Made by a program: the position numbers and the translations under genes. The notes under the pieces were generated by a model, which saw only the letters and a list, made by a program, of their open reading frames with translations, was not told where the DNA came from and made no database searches. From a bacterium (GTDB taxonomy: Bacteria > 4484-113 > JAFGCY01), in contig JAFGCY010000037.1 in NCBI GenBank assembly GCA_016932385.1, positions 1-40,537 of the forward strand: a stretch of DNA of 40,537 nt, given 5' to 3'. Below are positions 16,360 through 24,956 of this stretch, one piece after another. Numbering within the stretch: the stretch's first letter is position 1; each line of letters opens with the position of its first letter.

Positions 16360-16683
16360 CTAAATCGGCTCCAGGCCCAGATTGCCGCTATCCGGGCGCG
16401 GCTGGCTCCAGTCGCAGATCCCCAGCGTATAGCCCTGCGCGCCGCCGGACGCTGTCCGCGTGCACTGCAGGTTGACCTGCCGCTTGCCGTCCGGCGTGAG
16501 GTACCAGTAGCGCTGGCCCGGCTGGCAGTAACTGCCCGCGCGCTGGAACCCTTCCTGCCTCAGCGCCGCCTCGATGTGGCTGACCAGCTTGCTCTCACCG
16601 CCTGCATACTGAAAGGCGACTTCCCAGACCGTCATCTCCGCCGCGGAGCCCTGGTTCTTCAGCTCGCCGTCTTTCGCCCTCAC
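16360..16683 (-). CDS. small hypothetical protein
   Basis: 107 residues from GTG 16683; TTG 16689 and ATG 16635 are alternatives. After about 17 residues comes MTVWEVAFQYAGGESKLVSHIEAALRQEGFQ, then CQPGQRYWYLTPDGKRQVNLQC and YTLGICDW. It looks like a small alpha/beta domain with three cysteines (about C52, C74, C90). No family recognised. No Shine-Dalgarno; a GATATT precedes the GTG by 5 nt. Translation looks protein-like, and the antisense frame is less convincing. Confidence 0.5.
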   Translation of the reverse strand: MRAKDGELKNQGSAAEMTVWEVAFQYAGGESKLVSHIEAALRQEGFQRAGSYCQPGQRYWYLTPDGKRQVNLQCTRTASGGAQGYTLGICDWSQPRPDSGNLGLEPI

Positions 16684-16803
16684 TCTCAAATATCACGCTG
16701 AAGTGAAACGAGTCTCCCACAACATGATCTCACCTGCATTTGACGCGCCCAACGGGCATCGCTAAGATACTGGGTCGGCACCTATTCACATGGAGAATAT
16801 CTA

Positions 16804-17379
16804 ATGCGACGTCGCGTCCCTCTTCTGCTTGTTTTGGCTTGCCTGTTGATCGCGGGAATCGCCGCCGGCCTGCTCAGCTGCGGCGGTGGAGGCAGCAGCA
16901 ATCTGCCCGCCCCCGTTGATGAATCCCTGATTACGACACCCGCGGCGGACGCGACGATCGAACGCAACCGGTTGGTGACCAGCATGCCCGCTCTGGGCCG
17001 GCTGGCCAGCGGCACCGAGTTCGACTACGTGATCTCCGCCGAGCTGACCGAGGAACTCTACCAGTGCTCGCTACGGGTCGAGTACGATCCGGCGGTGGTC
17101 GAGCCGGTCGATTCGACCTTCGGCGACGCGGTGCCCGCGGGGATGGTCCGGATGGCGCGGCTGAGCTCCGACGGCCTGGTGCCCTGCGCGCTGACCGCGC
17201 TGCCCGGCGGAACCGGCATCGCGGCCGGCACCGGTGAGCTCATCCGCATCCGCTTCCGCCTGCGGGGCACGCCCGACGGCCGCGCGGTGCGGCTGGTCAA
17301 CGACGCGGGTTTCCTGCAGCTGCGCGACCGCAGCGGCCAGCGCCTGTCCTTCGACCTGGCCACCGAGGAGGTGCGGTAA
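16804..17379 (+). CDS. lipoprotein with cohesin-like domain
   Basis: 191 residues. Signal peptide with lipobox LLSC (Cys26) and a Gly-rich spacer. Residues about 55-185 form one beta domain: EFDYVISAELTEELYQCSLRVEYDPAVVEPVDS, then FGDAVPAG..VRMARLS, LPGGTGIAAGTGELIRIRFRLRG, and a closing strand LSFDLATEEV. The V-x-YDPxVxxxV and IAAGTGELxxIxFR phrases are those of cohesin-type domains, which bind dockerins. GGAG 8 nt before the ATG supports the start. The stop overlaps the next ATG as TAATG, so it is coupled to an M6 protease that carries a dockerin-like calcium loop. It is likely anchored in a lipid membrane facing the periplasm or outside. Confidence 0.75.
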   Translation: MRRRVPLLLVLACLLIAGIAAGLLSCGGGGSSNLPAPVDESLITTPAADATIERNRLVTSMPALGRLASGTEFDYVISAELTEELYQCSLRVEYDPAVVEPVDSTFGDAVPAGMVRMARLSSDGLVPCALTALPGGTGIAAGTGELIRIRFRLRGTPDGRAVRLVNDAGFLQLRDRSGQRLSFDLATEEVR

Positions 17380-20300
17380 TGCACGCGCGCCTGCTCACAA
17401 TCACACTTACCCTGATTTTGGTTGCCGTACCGCTCATCGCTCGCGCGATGGAGCCGCCCGAACCCGGCATGCTGGAGCAGATGGCCGCGGAGGGTACGCT
17501 CGACGACGCCATGGAGTTCGCGAAGGAACTCGGTAACTTCGAGATGTCCGCGCCGCTCAGGGGTGCTTCCCTGGGCACGGACGACCCGCAGGCGATCGCC
17601 GACATGATCTCCGATCACTTCGGCCACACGCTCAACGACAAGTCCACTTCCGCGATCGCCTCGTCCACGCCGGCCGAGCTGGGCTGGGTCGAACTCGACC
17701 TGAACCACGACGGCACGGTCGACGAGCGCGACGTGCTGGCTTTGGGCCAGCCGCAACCCAAGACCACGGCGCTGTTCCCCAGCCTGGGCACGGTCAAGAC
17801 TTTCTGCCTGCTGATCGAGTTCAGCGATTACCCGAAGTGGTTCAATAAAAGCGTCTTCGAGACCAACCTGTTCGGCGCGGGCGACACGTACTACTACTAC
17901 CGCGGCCTTAAGTACTACTACGACCAGGCCAGCTACAGCCTGCTCAACGTCGACGGCGACATCCACGGCTGGTACCAGGCCATCCACCCGCGCACGTACT
18001 ACCACCCCAACGATGACGAGGACTACCCCTGGGACTCCGACCGGCGCAGCGAACTGGTCCGCGAGGCGCTGTTGGCGGCCGACGCCAACGGCACGGATTT
18101 CAGCCAGTACGACAACGACGGCGACGGCGGGGTGGACTACTTCTTGGTGGTCTACACCGGCCCGCACGGCGCCTGGTCCACTTTCTGGTGGGGCTATTAC
18201 GGCGTCTCGGTCGGCAATGACTTCGTGCTGGACGGCGTGACCTTCCCCAAGTACAGTTGGCAATGGGAGCGCTATTACGGCTTCTCCGAGTCCGCGCCGG
18301 CGCTGGAACACTGGGACCCCAAGGTCACGATCCACGAAACCGGCCACTCGCTGGGCCTGCCCGACCTCTACGACTACGACGGCAACCAGGGCCCCGACGG
18401 CGGCGTAGGCAGCCTGGACATGATGCACGGCAACTGGGGCGACCACTGCTGCTTCAGCAAGTACGTGCTGGGCTGGCTCAACCCAACGGTGGCCTTCACC
18501 AACCTCGACGACGAGGAACTCAGCAAGTCCAACGCCTACGGCGACGCGGTGGTTTTCATGCCCGGCTTCGATCCCGTCAGCCCCTGGTCGGAGTTCTTCA
18601 TGGCGCAGAACCGCTACAAGCAGGGCGTCGACCAGACCTACCCGGCCAGCGGCCTGCTGCTCTGGCATATCGACGCGCGGGTCAACAACAACGGCAGCTA
18701 CCTGTGGAACAACAGCTACACCTCGCACAAGCTGGTGCGGCTGATGGAAGCTGACGGCCTGGAAGAGATCGAGTCCAACGGCACCGCCGACGCCGGCGAC
18801 TACTATGACGACACGGCCTCGACCGGCGACGACCTGACCCCGACCAGCACGCCGAACTCGCTGATGTACGACGGCACCGACCTCAGCATCTACTGCAATG
18901 ACATCTCGGCGGCCGGTGAGACGATGACCGCCGACTTCACGATGTACTCGTCCAATCCGCCCTCGGTGACGATCAACGATCCGGACGGCGGCGACACGAT
19001 CACCGGTGAGCAAATCGTCTCGATCAGCGCCAGCGACGACAACGCCGTCACGCTGGTGCAGCTGCTGATCGACGGCCAGTTGGTCGAGCAGTGGACCTCT
19101 GGCCCCTATGCCTACAACTGGAACAGCGTCGTGGAGTTCAACCAGACCCTGACGCTCACCGCGCGCGCCTGGGACAGCGAAGGCCAGGCCGGCAGCGATA
19201 CGATCAGCGTCACGGTTTCCAACACCGGCGTGGCCGTGATCAGCGACAACTTCTCCGTCGGCCTGAGCCAATGGCGCGAGTTGTCCGATTCGACCGATCC
19301 CAACCATACGTACATCGGCGGCGTGGGCCAGTTCGGCATGGGCGACGAGCCGTACTGGACGACGCGCACCAGCCCGGCCACCCCCACCCCGCTGGGCAGC
19401 GGCGAGGAAGCCTGCGTCTGGGCGCCGGCCACCGATGAGAGTTTCCGCGGCCAGGAGCACCTGCGCAGCCAGCGCTTCAACGCGACCGCATTCACACGGC
19501 CCGTGCAGGTGAAGTTCTATTACCGCGCCACGAGCGGGTTGTCGCTCTGGGCGACCACCGACCAGGGCGCCACCTGGGAGCGGCTCGACGACGTGCCGAG
19601 CAGCACGTCCTGGTCCACCTTCCGCGGCGTGTACGACTTCTCCGGCCAGGTGGTCTACTTCCAGCTGTTCTACAACGGCTCCTTCACGCTGGACAACAAC
19701 AGCGGCCTGAGCGCGAACATCGACGATCTGCTGATCCGCCAGGCGCCGAGCAATCCGCCGACGGTGACAATCACCTCGCACAGCGACAGCGATCCGGTCT
19801 CGGGCAGCGCCACCTTCGCCGCCACCGCCACCGACGACGATACCGTCGCCGCGGTCGAGTTCTACCTGGCGGGTACGCTGCGCACCACGGATACCACCGC
19901 GCCCTACAGCTATACAAGAAATACGATCAACGACGACAACCATCCGAACATTCCGCTGGTGGTGATCGCGATCGACAACGACGACCTGGTCAGCGCGCCG
20001 GACGAGGTGTCGCTGGCCTTCAAGAACGAGCGGCCCTACCCGGTCTACGACGACCTGGAAAGCGGGACCGGCAACTGGTCGTACAGCAACGACTCCAAGA
20101 GCCCCAACTGGGCGCTGATCGACGACGGCAGCACGGCTTATTCCGGTACGCATTGCTGGGCCTGGGCCGGCCCGGTCACCGCCAACGGCAACAGCGACTA
20201 CATTTACTACCAGGGCTTCCCGCCGACTAGCGGGCGCAAGTCGATCGACTTAAGCGGCGACAATGTCGAAGACCCGGTGCTGCGCTTCATGTACACCGCC

Positions 20301-20819
20301 GACATCCCCAGCGACTGCGCCCTGCGCATCCGCGTCTACAACACCTGGGACGGCTGGACCACGCTGGCCTGGGCCGACGAGAACACCACGGGCTGGGAGC
20401 CGGTCGAGTTCAGCCTGGACCGCTACATCGGCCAATCGATCCGCTTCCGGCTGTTCATGATCAACGACACCGAGGACGGCGGCACGGGCTTCTGGCTCGA
20501 CGACCTCTGCGTGGAGAACCAGCTGCCGACGATCCTGGATATCGACCCGGACCGGACCACCGCGGGCACCACGATCACGCTTAGCGGCATCAGCTTCGGC
20601 TTCAGCCGCGGCACGTCCACGGTGACTTTCGCCGACGGCGCGGTCACGGCGCAACCGGGCGACTTCACCAGCTGGGACAACGAGGAGATCGTGCTGACCG
20701 TGCCGGCCGACGCCGCCAGCGGAGACGTGGTCGTGACCGTCGGGGCGCACAGCAGCGTCGGCTACGACTTCACCGTCGTCCTCGCCCCGCCGGTGATCGA
20801 CGACGTGGAGCAGCTGTAA
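17379..20819 (+). CDS. large secreted M6-family metalloprotease
   Basis: 1146 residues. Signal peptide 1-23; propeptide region to about 130 with one dockerin-type loop DLNHDGTVDERD (107-118). The M6 (immune-inhibitor A-like) catalytic domain has zinc motif HETGHSLGLPD: H319, E320 and H323, with D329 as third-ligand candidate, then the SLDMMHG Met-turn-like stretch. A second calcium-loop phrase, DNDGDGGVD, precedes it. After about residue 525: an Ig-like domain (PPSVTINDPDGG), an MAM/jelly-roll-like domain (FSVGLSQW...), another Ig-like domain (NPPTVTITSHSD), a second jelly-roll (DDLESGTGNWSY) and an IPT/TIG domain (PTILDIDPDRTTAGTTITLSG). No sortase or PorSS sorting tail. Probable extracellular zinc endopeptidase, paired with the cohesin-like lipoprotein. 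Confidence 0.92.
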   Translation: MHARLLTITLTLILVAVPLIARAMEPPEPGMLEQMAAEGTLDDAMEFAKELGNFEMSAPLRGASLGTDDPQAIADMISDHFGHTLNDKSTSAIASSTPAELGWVELDLNHDGTVDERDVLALGQPQPKTTALFPSLGTVKTFCLLIEFSDYPKWFNKSVFETNLFGAGDTYYYYRGLKYYYDQASYSLLNVDGDIHGWYQAIHPRTYYHPNDDEDYPWDSDRRSELVREALLAADANGTDFSQYDNDGDGGVDYFLVVYTGPHGAWSTFWWGYYGVSVGNDFVLDGVTFPKYSWQWERYYGFSESAPALEHWDPKVTIHETGHSLGLPDLYDYDGNQGPDGGVGSLDMMHGNWGDHCCFSKYVLGWLNPTVAFTNLDDEELSKSNAYGDAVVFMPGFDPVSPWSEFFMAQNRYKQGVDQTYPASGLLLWHIDARVNNNGSYLWNNSYTSHKLVRLMEADGLEEIESNGTADAGDYYDDTASTGDDLTPTSTPNSLMYDGTDLSIYCNDISAAGETMTADFTMYSSNPPSVTINDPDGGDTITGEQIVSISASDDNAVTLVQLLIDGQLVEQWTSGPYAYNWNSVVEFNQTLTLTARAWDSEGQAGSDTISVTVSNTGVAVISDNFSVGLSQWRELSDSTDPNHTYIGGVGQFGMGDEPYWTTRTSPATPTPLGSGEEACVWAPATDESFRGQEHLRSQRFNATAFTRPVQVKFYYRATSGLSLWATTDQGATWERLDDVPSSTSWSTFRGVYDFSGQVVYFQLFYNGSFTLDNNSGLSANIDDLLIRQAPSNPPTVTITSHSDSDPVSGSATFAATATDDDTVAAVEFYLAGTLRTTDTTAPYSYTRNTINDDNHPNIPLVVIAIDNDDLVSAPDEVSLAFKNERPYPVYDDLESGTGNWSYSNDSKSPNWALIDDGSTAYSGTHCWAWAGPVTANGNSDYIYYQGFPPTSGRKSIDLSGDNVEDPVLRFMYTADIPSDCALRIRVYNTWDGWTTLAWADENTTGWEPVEFSLDRYIGQSIRFRLFMINDTEDGGTGFWLDDLCVENQLPTILDIDPDRTTAGTTITLSGISFGFSRGTSTVTFADGAVTAQPGDFTSWDNEEIVLTVPADAASGDVVVTVGAHSSVGYDFTVVLAPPVIDDVEQL

Positions 20820-20860
20820 GGGCGTCCCGCCAATGTGGGACTCTGCGCCCAGCCTGGAGC

Positions 20861-20877
20861 GCCGCCATCCTGGCGGC
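20861..20877 (+). terminator. hairpin after the protease gene
   Basis: GCCGCCA and TGGCGGC pair over a 3-nt loop, followed by TCTTCC. A weaker GTCCC/GGGAC pair lies just upstream, starting near 20824. Confidence 0.5.
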
Positions 20878-20910
20878 TCTTCCAGTTATCAGTTGGCAAG
20901 TGGGCAGTGA

Positions 20911-20937
20911 TCAGTGGTCAGTGGTCAATGGTCAGTG
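20911..20937. repeat. short tandem repeat TCAGTGG
   Basis: Four 7-bp units in a row (one with A for G, the last incomplete), inside the 289-bp gap after the protease gene. Confidence 0.7.
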
Positions 20938-21002
20938 TCCTGTGATCAAAGACTAGCAGTGGCACGGGCATCCTTGCCTGCGACTATAAACCAGTAGCGC
21001 AT

Positions 21003-21050
21003 GCCCCCGTGCTTGCGCGGGTAGCACCGCACAACCAGGGGCGGTTGTGC
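21003..21050. repeat. palindrome pair after the protease gene
   Basis: A partial GCCCCCGTGCTTGC repeat (21003-21016) is followed by GCACAACC-AGGGGC-GGTTGTGC (21029-21050), bordered by GTAG and CTAC. Confidence 0.6.
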
Positions 21051-21108
21051 TACTTGCCAGCAACGCAAGCCCTTGAACCTTGAACCTGCTTGCGCTTACG
21101 CTTAGCAC

Positions 21109-22311
21109 TTACGCTTCCCCTACCCCCCCCACGTACACGCGCCTGACGCGGCGGCTCCAGCAGCTGCTCAGCTGGTAGATCACCGCCTCGCCGGAATGCG
21201 CGGCGACGTCCTCCAGACGGATCTCCTCGTCGCCCTGGCGGCCGATGAACACCGCCTCGTCGCCGATCTCGACGGGATCGTCGCCGACGCAGGCCATGCA
21301 GTAGTCCATCGTGATGTTGCCGACCAGCGGATAGCGCCGCCCGTTGATCAGCACCTCGGCGTTGTTGCTCAGGTCGCGGAAGTAGCCGTCGGCGAAGCCC
21401 ATCGGCAGCGTCACGACGGTCACCGGCCGCTCGGCCTGCCAGGTCAGGCTGTAACTCACCCCTTCGCCGGGCTCCAACCGGTGCAGGTCGATCACCTCGC
21501 TGGCCAGCTGGAAGCAGGCGGTCACCGGAATGCCGATGTCGTCGGGCAGGTCGCCGGGCGGATGGTAGCCGTAGCAGAGGGCGCCAACACGCACGCTGTC
21601 CAGGTACATGTCCGGGAAGTTGATCACCGTTCCGCTGTTGGCCAGGTGGCACTCAGGCCGGTAATGCAGCTCCTCGATCGCGATGCCGATCGCCTCGTGG
21701 AAGCGGTTGACCTGTTGCAGGTTGCTGTCGGCCTCGGGCTCACCGCCGTTGGCCATGTGCGTGAACAGCCCGACCACCGTCAGCTGCGGGTAGTGGCGGA
21801 TCAGGCGGATAAGCTCACGCAGCTCGCCGACGGCTACGCCGAGCCGGTTCATGCCGGTATTGACCTTGATGTGCAGGCGCAGGTTGTGCTCCAGCGCGGC
21901 ACAGGCCTCGGCCAGTTTGGGGATGTTCTCGGGCCGGTAGGCGCACAGCTCGCAGCCCGAGTGGATGATCTGGTAGTAGTTTTTCGGATGCGTGTACCCC
22001 AGCAACACGATCCGCCCGTCATAACCCAGGCTTCTGAGTTCCAGCGCTTCGTCGGCATTGGCCACGCCCGCGCTGACATGCTCGAACTCGTTGAGCACCG
22101 GCACCAGCCCGGCCACGCCGAATCCGTAGGCGTTGGCCTTGACCACGGCGATCACGCGCGCCGGCCGCACGTACTCCAGGATGGTTTTGAGATTGTCGCG
22201 GAAGATGTCGAGATCGACGGTCAGCTCGATCAGGCTCGAGCCCGTGTCGTCCAAGCCGGAATACTTGGGCCGGAGCATGTCCTGAGTAAGCTCGATGTGT
22301 CGCTTGCCCAT
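21109..22311 (-). CDS. alr: alanine racemase
   Basis: About 400 residues from ATG 22311. The PLP-binding lysine is in VIAVVKANAYGFG (near residue 56). Further family motifs: HIKVNTGMNRLGV, GLFTHMANGGEP, HLANSGTVINF, VRVGALCYGYHP, GEGVSYSLTW (catalytic Tyr region) and VGNITMDYCMACVG. It converts L-alanine to D-alanine for peptidoglycan. About 28 residues precede the PLP barrel, longer than usual. Start is ambiguous: ATG 22326 and a TTG at 22392 are in frame, but a GATAAT ends 6 nt before 22311 and no Shine-Dalgarno supports the others. Monocistronic. Confidence 0.93.
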   Translation of the reverse strand: MGKRHIELTQDMLRPKYSGLDDTGSSLIELTVDLDIFRDNLKTILEYVRPARVIAVVKANAYGFGVAGLVPVLNEFEHVSAGVANADEALELRSLGYDGRIVLLGYTHPKNYYQIIHSGCELCAYRPENIPKLAEACAALEHNLRLHIKVNTGMNRLGVAVGELRELIRLIRHYPQLTVVGLFTHMANGGEPEADSNLQQVNRFHEAIGIAIEELHYRPECHLANSGTVINFPDMYLDSVRVGALCYGYHPPGDLPDDIGIPVTACFQLASEVIDLHRLEPGEGVSYSLTWQAERPVTVVTLPMGFADGYFRDLSNNAEVLINGRRYPLVGNITMDYCMACVGDDPVEIGDEAVFIGRQGDEEIRLEDVAAHSGEAVIYQLSSCWSRRVRRVYVGGVGEA

Positions 22312-22317
22312 AGGGGT

Positions 22318-22323
22318 ATTATC
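22318..22323 (-). promoter_or_regulatory. weak -10-like element before alr
   Basis: GATAAT on the minus strand, 6 nt before the ATG at 22311. It is weaker than the others because the first T is missing. Confidence 0.3.
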
Positions 22324-22395
22324 CATGTTGGTCGCGGAGCGTAATAACTCGCGGCGCCACTCCGTTGTTGACAGCGCTTCGGCAGAGGTCAACGA

Positions 22396-22532
22396 GTGAA
22401 AGTTGAAAGCGGAAAGTCAAAGTGAGTAGCCCGTGCCACCCGACTCGTAGTCGACCACATCGCCAAAACCATATCCTCCCTGACCTTCTTCACTTTCTAC
22501 AATTACCTTCTACTTTTACTTTCCACTGTTAC
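22396..22532. repeat. GAAAGT/ACTTTC mini-element, copy B
   Basis: Left arm GTGAAAGTTGAAAGCGGAAAG... (22396-22425) and right arm TTCACTTTCTACAATTACC... to 22532 are purine-rich and pyrimidine-rich mirror images around 63 nt of mixed sequence. Confidence 0.55.
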
Positions 22533-22671
22533 TTGTTCGATCAAGCACAGTGAAGCGCTCATCACAAGCCTTGTTTAAGCTCACGCTAACCACTTACGCT
22601 CCCCAAATGTTAATCCGCGCTAATCCGTGATACATCGCGAAAGTTTCCTTGCATTGCCAGCCTGTGTCTGT

Positions 22672-22838
22672 TATAACAAGTGTGAAAGTGCACTTTCGAC
22701 CGCGGAAATCGCTTTGGCGTGGTCGACGGAGCGGGATGAATTGCATCCCGAGCCGACGTTAAAGCGTCCGCCCGTCGGATCGATGGGCCAAAGTCCGGCG
22801 GTAACCAGGCCCATGTTGAAAAAAGGGACGGCCGTCCC
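22672..22838 (+). ncRNA. candidate structured RNA in the alr-lipoprotein gap
   Basis: Starts after TATAAC (22672-22677; TTGCAT 17 bp upstream). It contains the palindrome GAAAGTGCACTTTC (22684-22697). An outer helix pairs CTTTGGC (22712-22718) with GCCAAAG (22787-22793). Inside is a 12-pair helix, 22727-22738 with 22744-22755, in which two consecutive mismatches are A-G and G-A, the form of tandem sheared pairs found in real RNAs. An in-frame GTG ORF over this region has no ribosome site and poor protein character. No known riboswitch consensus is recognised. The other parts of the gap 22327-23043 are repeats. Confidence 0.4.
22819..22838 (-). terminator. rho-independent terminator on the minus strand
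   Basis: Read on the minus strand: GGGAC-GGCC-GTCCC followed by six T. It could end the lipoprotein transcript coming from 23044. On the plus strand it would close the candidate RNA without a T-run. Confidence 0.55.
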
Positions 22839-22939
22839 GCTGAAGAAAGGAAAAGAAGAATAGGTTCAAGGTTCAAGGGAGCAAGTTCAAGGGGAAAAAG
22901 AAGGCACTAGGAACCAGGGACCAGGGACTAGTGGGGGAG

Positions 22940-22999
22940 TCCCGCCGAGGGCGGGATAGCTCCCTGTCAGACCAGTAGGGGAGTCCCGCCGTGGCGGGG
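22940..22999. repeat. two CCCGCC palindromes in tandem
   Basis: TCCCGCC-GAG-GGCGGGA (22940-22956) and TCCCGCC-GT-GGCGGGG (22984-22999). Both are preceded by a G-run and AG (GTGGGGGAG and GTAGGGGAG). They lie just after the 3' end of the lipoprotein gene, following short GGTTCAAGG and ACCAGGGA tandem repeats at 22863-22930. Confidence 0.7.
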
Positions 23000-23043
23000 T
23001 TGCACTACTACAGCTAACGTGGCGGCGTCGTCCCCGCCGCCGG

Positions 23044-24576
23044 CTAGAGCTGGTCGCTCCAGTGGAAAATCACCTGGCCGGTCACTTCATCCGCCAGCCA
23101 GGTAACCGTGCTGTCGGGATGGCTGGCCGTGAGGAAGTCGGTCAGGTACATTGTGCCGCGGTCCGCCCCGGGCTCCGCCGCCACGTAGACCATCATCCCA
23201 CTGCGATGGCTGACCGCCGGGCTCTTCAAATCCATGGTGGGATCGACAATCAGCGGATGGATGGAGCCATGATCATTGATTGAGTAGGGCGAGTCGTCGC
23301 GGAACAGGTCGAAGGTATTGGTGGCGCGTCCCTGACTGGCAAAAACAAGGTAATTCCTGGCCAGTGCCGCGCCGTTTCTTAAGTAAAAGGGATAAGGCTG
23401 GATGGCGATTTCGCTGCCATCGTCGATCGTAACCACCGGCTCGGACTCGAACGGCGGCACACCGCTGGCCAGTACGTAGGCGATCACGTTGCGCGGCGGC
23501 GGGCCGTTGACGCGCAGCGTAAACACCGTCCGGAAGTCGCCGCCTAAGTTATCCAGCCACATGCTGTTCATGACGAAATCCTCGTAGCGCGTCAGCAACC
23601 CGGTGGTATCCGTGGCGATGTCATGGGCCATCAGGTTGTATTCTTCCTCGGCATTGAGCTGCAGGTACGTACAGACATCTCCGTTGGGGTCCCAATCACC
23701 CGGCAGGTAGTCGACGCCGGGATCGTCAAAAAGCGGAACTGGCCCGGTGCCGTCCAGGTTGGCGCGCCAGATCTGCCAGGAGCCGCCGTCGTTATAAGCG
23801 TAAGCCAGGTAATCCACATCGTCGTCGTGCGCGATCCGCGGCAGCGCGTAAGACACGGTCTCGGTTCCCGCCAGTAAGAGCTCCGGTTCCAGGCTCAGAT
23901 CCGGCTGCATGCGGCTGATACTGGTGCCGAAAGTCGGCTCGGCGGGATTGTAATGCGCGTAATACAGGATGCTGTTATCGCCTGGATCCGTGTCATACGT
24001 ACACCTTAAGCCCACACCGTACAACTCAACAGTGGTTGGCGCGCAATTGACGACCACAACGTAGCCGGGCAGGAGATTCCCGTATAGCTCCGCCGGCGGT
24101 GCCTCGATCCATTGCGCCGGAGCGCCGCAGGGCCCGAACCAGTACCAGCTGTCGCTGGCATAATCCGGCAGGCCGACCCAGACGCCTTCGGGGGCATCGG
24201 GCTCGGCATCCGCCCATTCCAGTTCGGCCAGCACGCCAGCGACCGACAAGATCTGGCCGAGATCGTACTCGAAGAAACAATAGGCCAGTGAACCGGTACT
24301 GCCGTCCAGCGCGCAGCTGTAGGTGTCCTCGTGGTGCTCCGTATTGGGGTAAGGAAGCGTTTGCACGAAAGCGCTGCCCGGAATCCGATCGACAACGTTA
24401 CTAGTTTGCTTGAGCGCGGCAGTGCCGCTGGCAGCGGCGGCGGCATTCACCAGCTCGCTGGGCCGTGGGATTTCACTGAATTTCTGTGCCGGATCGAAGG
24501 TAACGGGCGTGGGATTCGAAGCGCGACATCCCACCAGACAGCAGCAGAGTAACAGCAAAGCGGATAAAACGCGCAT
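23044..24576 (-). CDS. large lipoprotein with TolB/PD40-like repeats
   Basis: 510 residues from ATG 24576 (GGGAG 7 nt upstream; the longer frame to 24612 is not needed). Signal peptide ends in lipobox CLVGC (Cys17). From about residue 230 there are repeated phrases of the WD40-like/PD40 type: YLAYAYNDGGSWQIWRANLDG, YNLMAHDIATDTTGLLTRY, and near the end SPAVSHRSGMMVYVAAEPG...GTMYLTDF. This suggests a beta-propeller like TolB. The N-terminal half is unassigned, with several cysteines. Envelope-located, function unknown. Transcribed alone, probably ending at the 22819-22838 terminator. Confidence 0.78.
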   Translation of the reverse strand: MRVLSALLLLCCCLVGCRASNPTPVTFDPAQKFSEIPRPSELVNAAAAASGTAALKQTSNVVDRIPGSAFVQTLPYPNTEHHEDTYSCALDGSTGSLAYCFFEYDLGQILSVAGVLAELEWADAEPDAPEGVWVGLPDYASDSWYWFGPCGAPAQWIEAPPAELYGNLLPGYVVVVNCAPTTVELYGVGLRCTYDTDPGDNSILYYAHYNPAEPTFGTSISRMQPDLSLEPELLLAGTETVSYALPRIAHDDDVDYLAYAYNDGGSWQIWRANLDGTGPVPLFDDPGVDYLPGDWDPNGDVCTYLQLNAEEEYNLMAHDIATDTTGLLTRYEDFVMNSMWLDNLGGDFRTVFTLRVNGPPPRNVIAYVLASGVPPFESEPVVTIDDGSEIAIQPYPFYLRNGAALARNYLVFASQGRATNTFDLFRDDSPYSINDHGSIHPLIVDPTMDLKSPAVSHRSGMMVYVAAEPGADRGTMYLTDFLTASHPDSTVTWLADEVTGQVIFHWSDQL

Positions 24577-24718
24577 GGCAATCTCCCAAAACGATCTGGG
24601 CGTATTATACAAGGGGCAGTGCCGCGCGCGCCGGTCCCGGAGCGCTGGCTTTCAGTAATACTAGTGGCGCAATCGCCCCAGTTTGCGCTTGGCAAGCCCA
24701 TTGCTGCGCCTAGATCAA

Positions 24719-24829
24719 CAAGTCAAAGTGGAAAGTCAAAGTGAAGAATCAGCTTCAGCTGTTATCCTCCCCACACTATCGAGGTTTGACCTGGTGAGGG
24801 CTTTCTACTTTTACTTTCCACTTTCACTA
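24719..24829. repeat. GAAAGT/ACTTTC mini-element, copy C
   Basis: Left arm CAAGTCAAAGTGGAAAGTCA... (24719-24745) and right arm CTTTCTACTTTTACTTTCCA... (24800-24829), nearly exact inverted repeats around 54 nt. Next to a GCAAGC palindrome (24836-24853), as in copy A. Confidence 0.65.
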
Positions 24830-24835
24830 ATTCCC

Positions 24836-24908
24836 GCAAGCACGGGGGCTTGCTTTACTTCTCTTTGGCCTATGGCCTATGGCCTGCTGGGCCGCATGAA
24901 TGCGGCCC
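24836..24908. repeat. GCAAGC palindrome and GTAGGG-type palindrome
   Basis: GCAAGC-ACGGGG-GCTTGC (24836-24853), then a TATGGCC tandem pair, then GGGCCGCAT-GA-ATGCGGCCC (24889-24908) followed by CTAC. The last is a remote member of the family at 31058-31491. Confidence 0.7.
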
Positions 24909-24944
24909 CTACCCTACGCTTGCGCTTGTCGCTTACGCTTCCCT

Positions 24945-24950
24945 TAAAAT
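24945..24950 (+). promoter_or_regulatory. -10 element of the MBL-fold gene (leaderless)
   Basis: TAAAAT, 6 nt before the ATG at 24957; no Shine-Dalgarno. Confidence 0.5.
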
Positions 24951-24956
24951 ACATCC

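Noticed and set aside
17058-20153. 1031-codon open frame on the minus strand
   Set aside because: It is antisense to the M6 protease, whose domains and zinc motif are clear. The translation is Val/Arg/Ala-rich and repetitive, typical of the shadow of GC-rich coding DNA.
22627-22863. 78-codon ORF in the alr-lipoprotein gap
   Set aside because: GTG start without ribosome site, no domain, and it overlaps a better-supported RNA fold.
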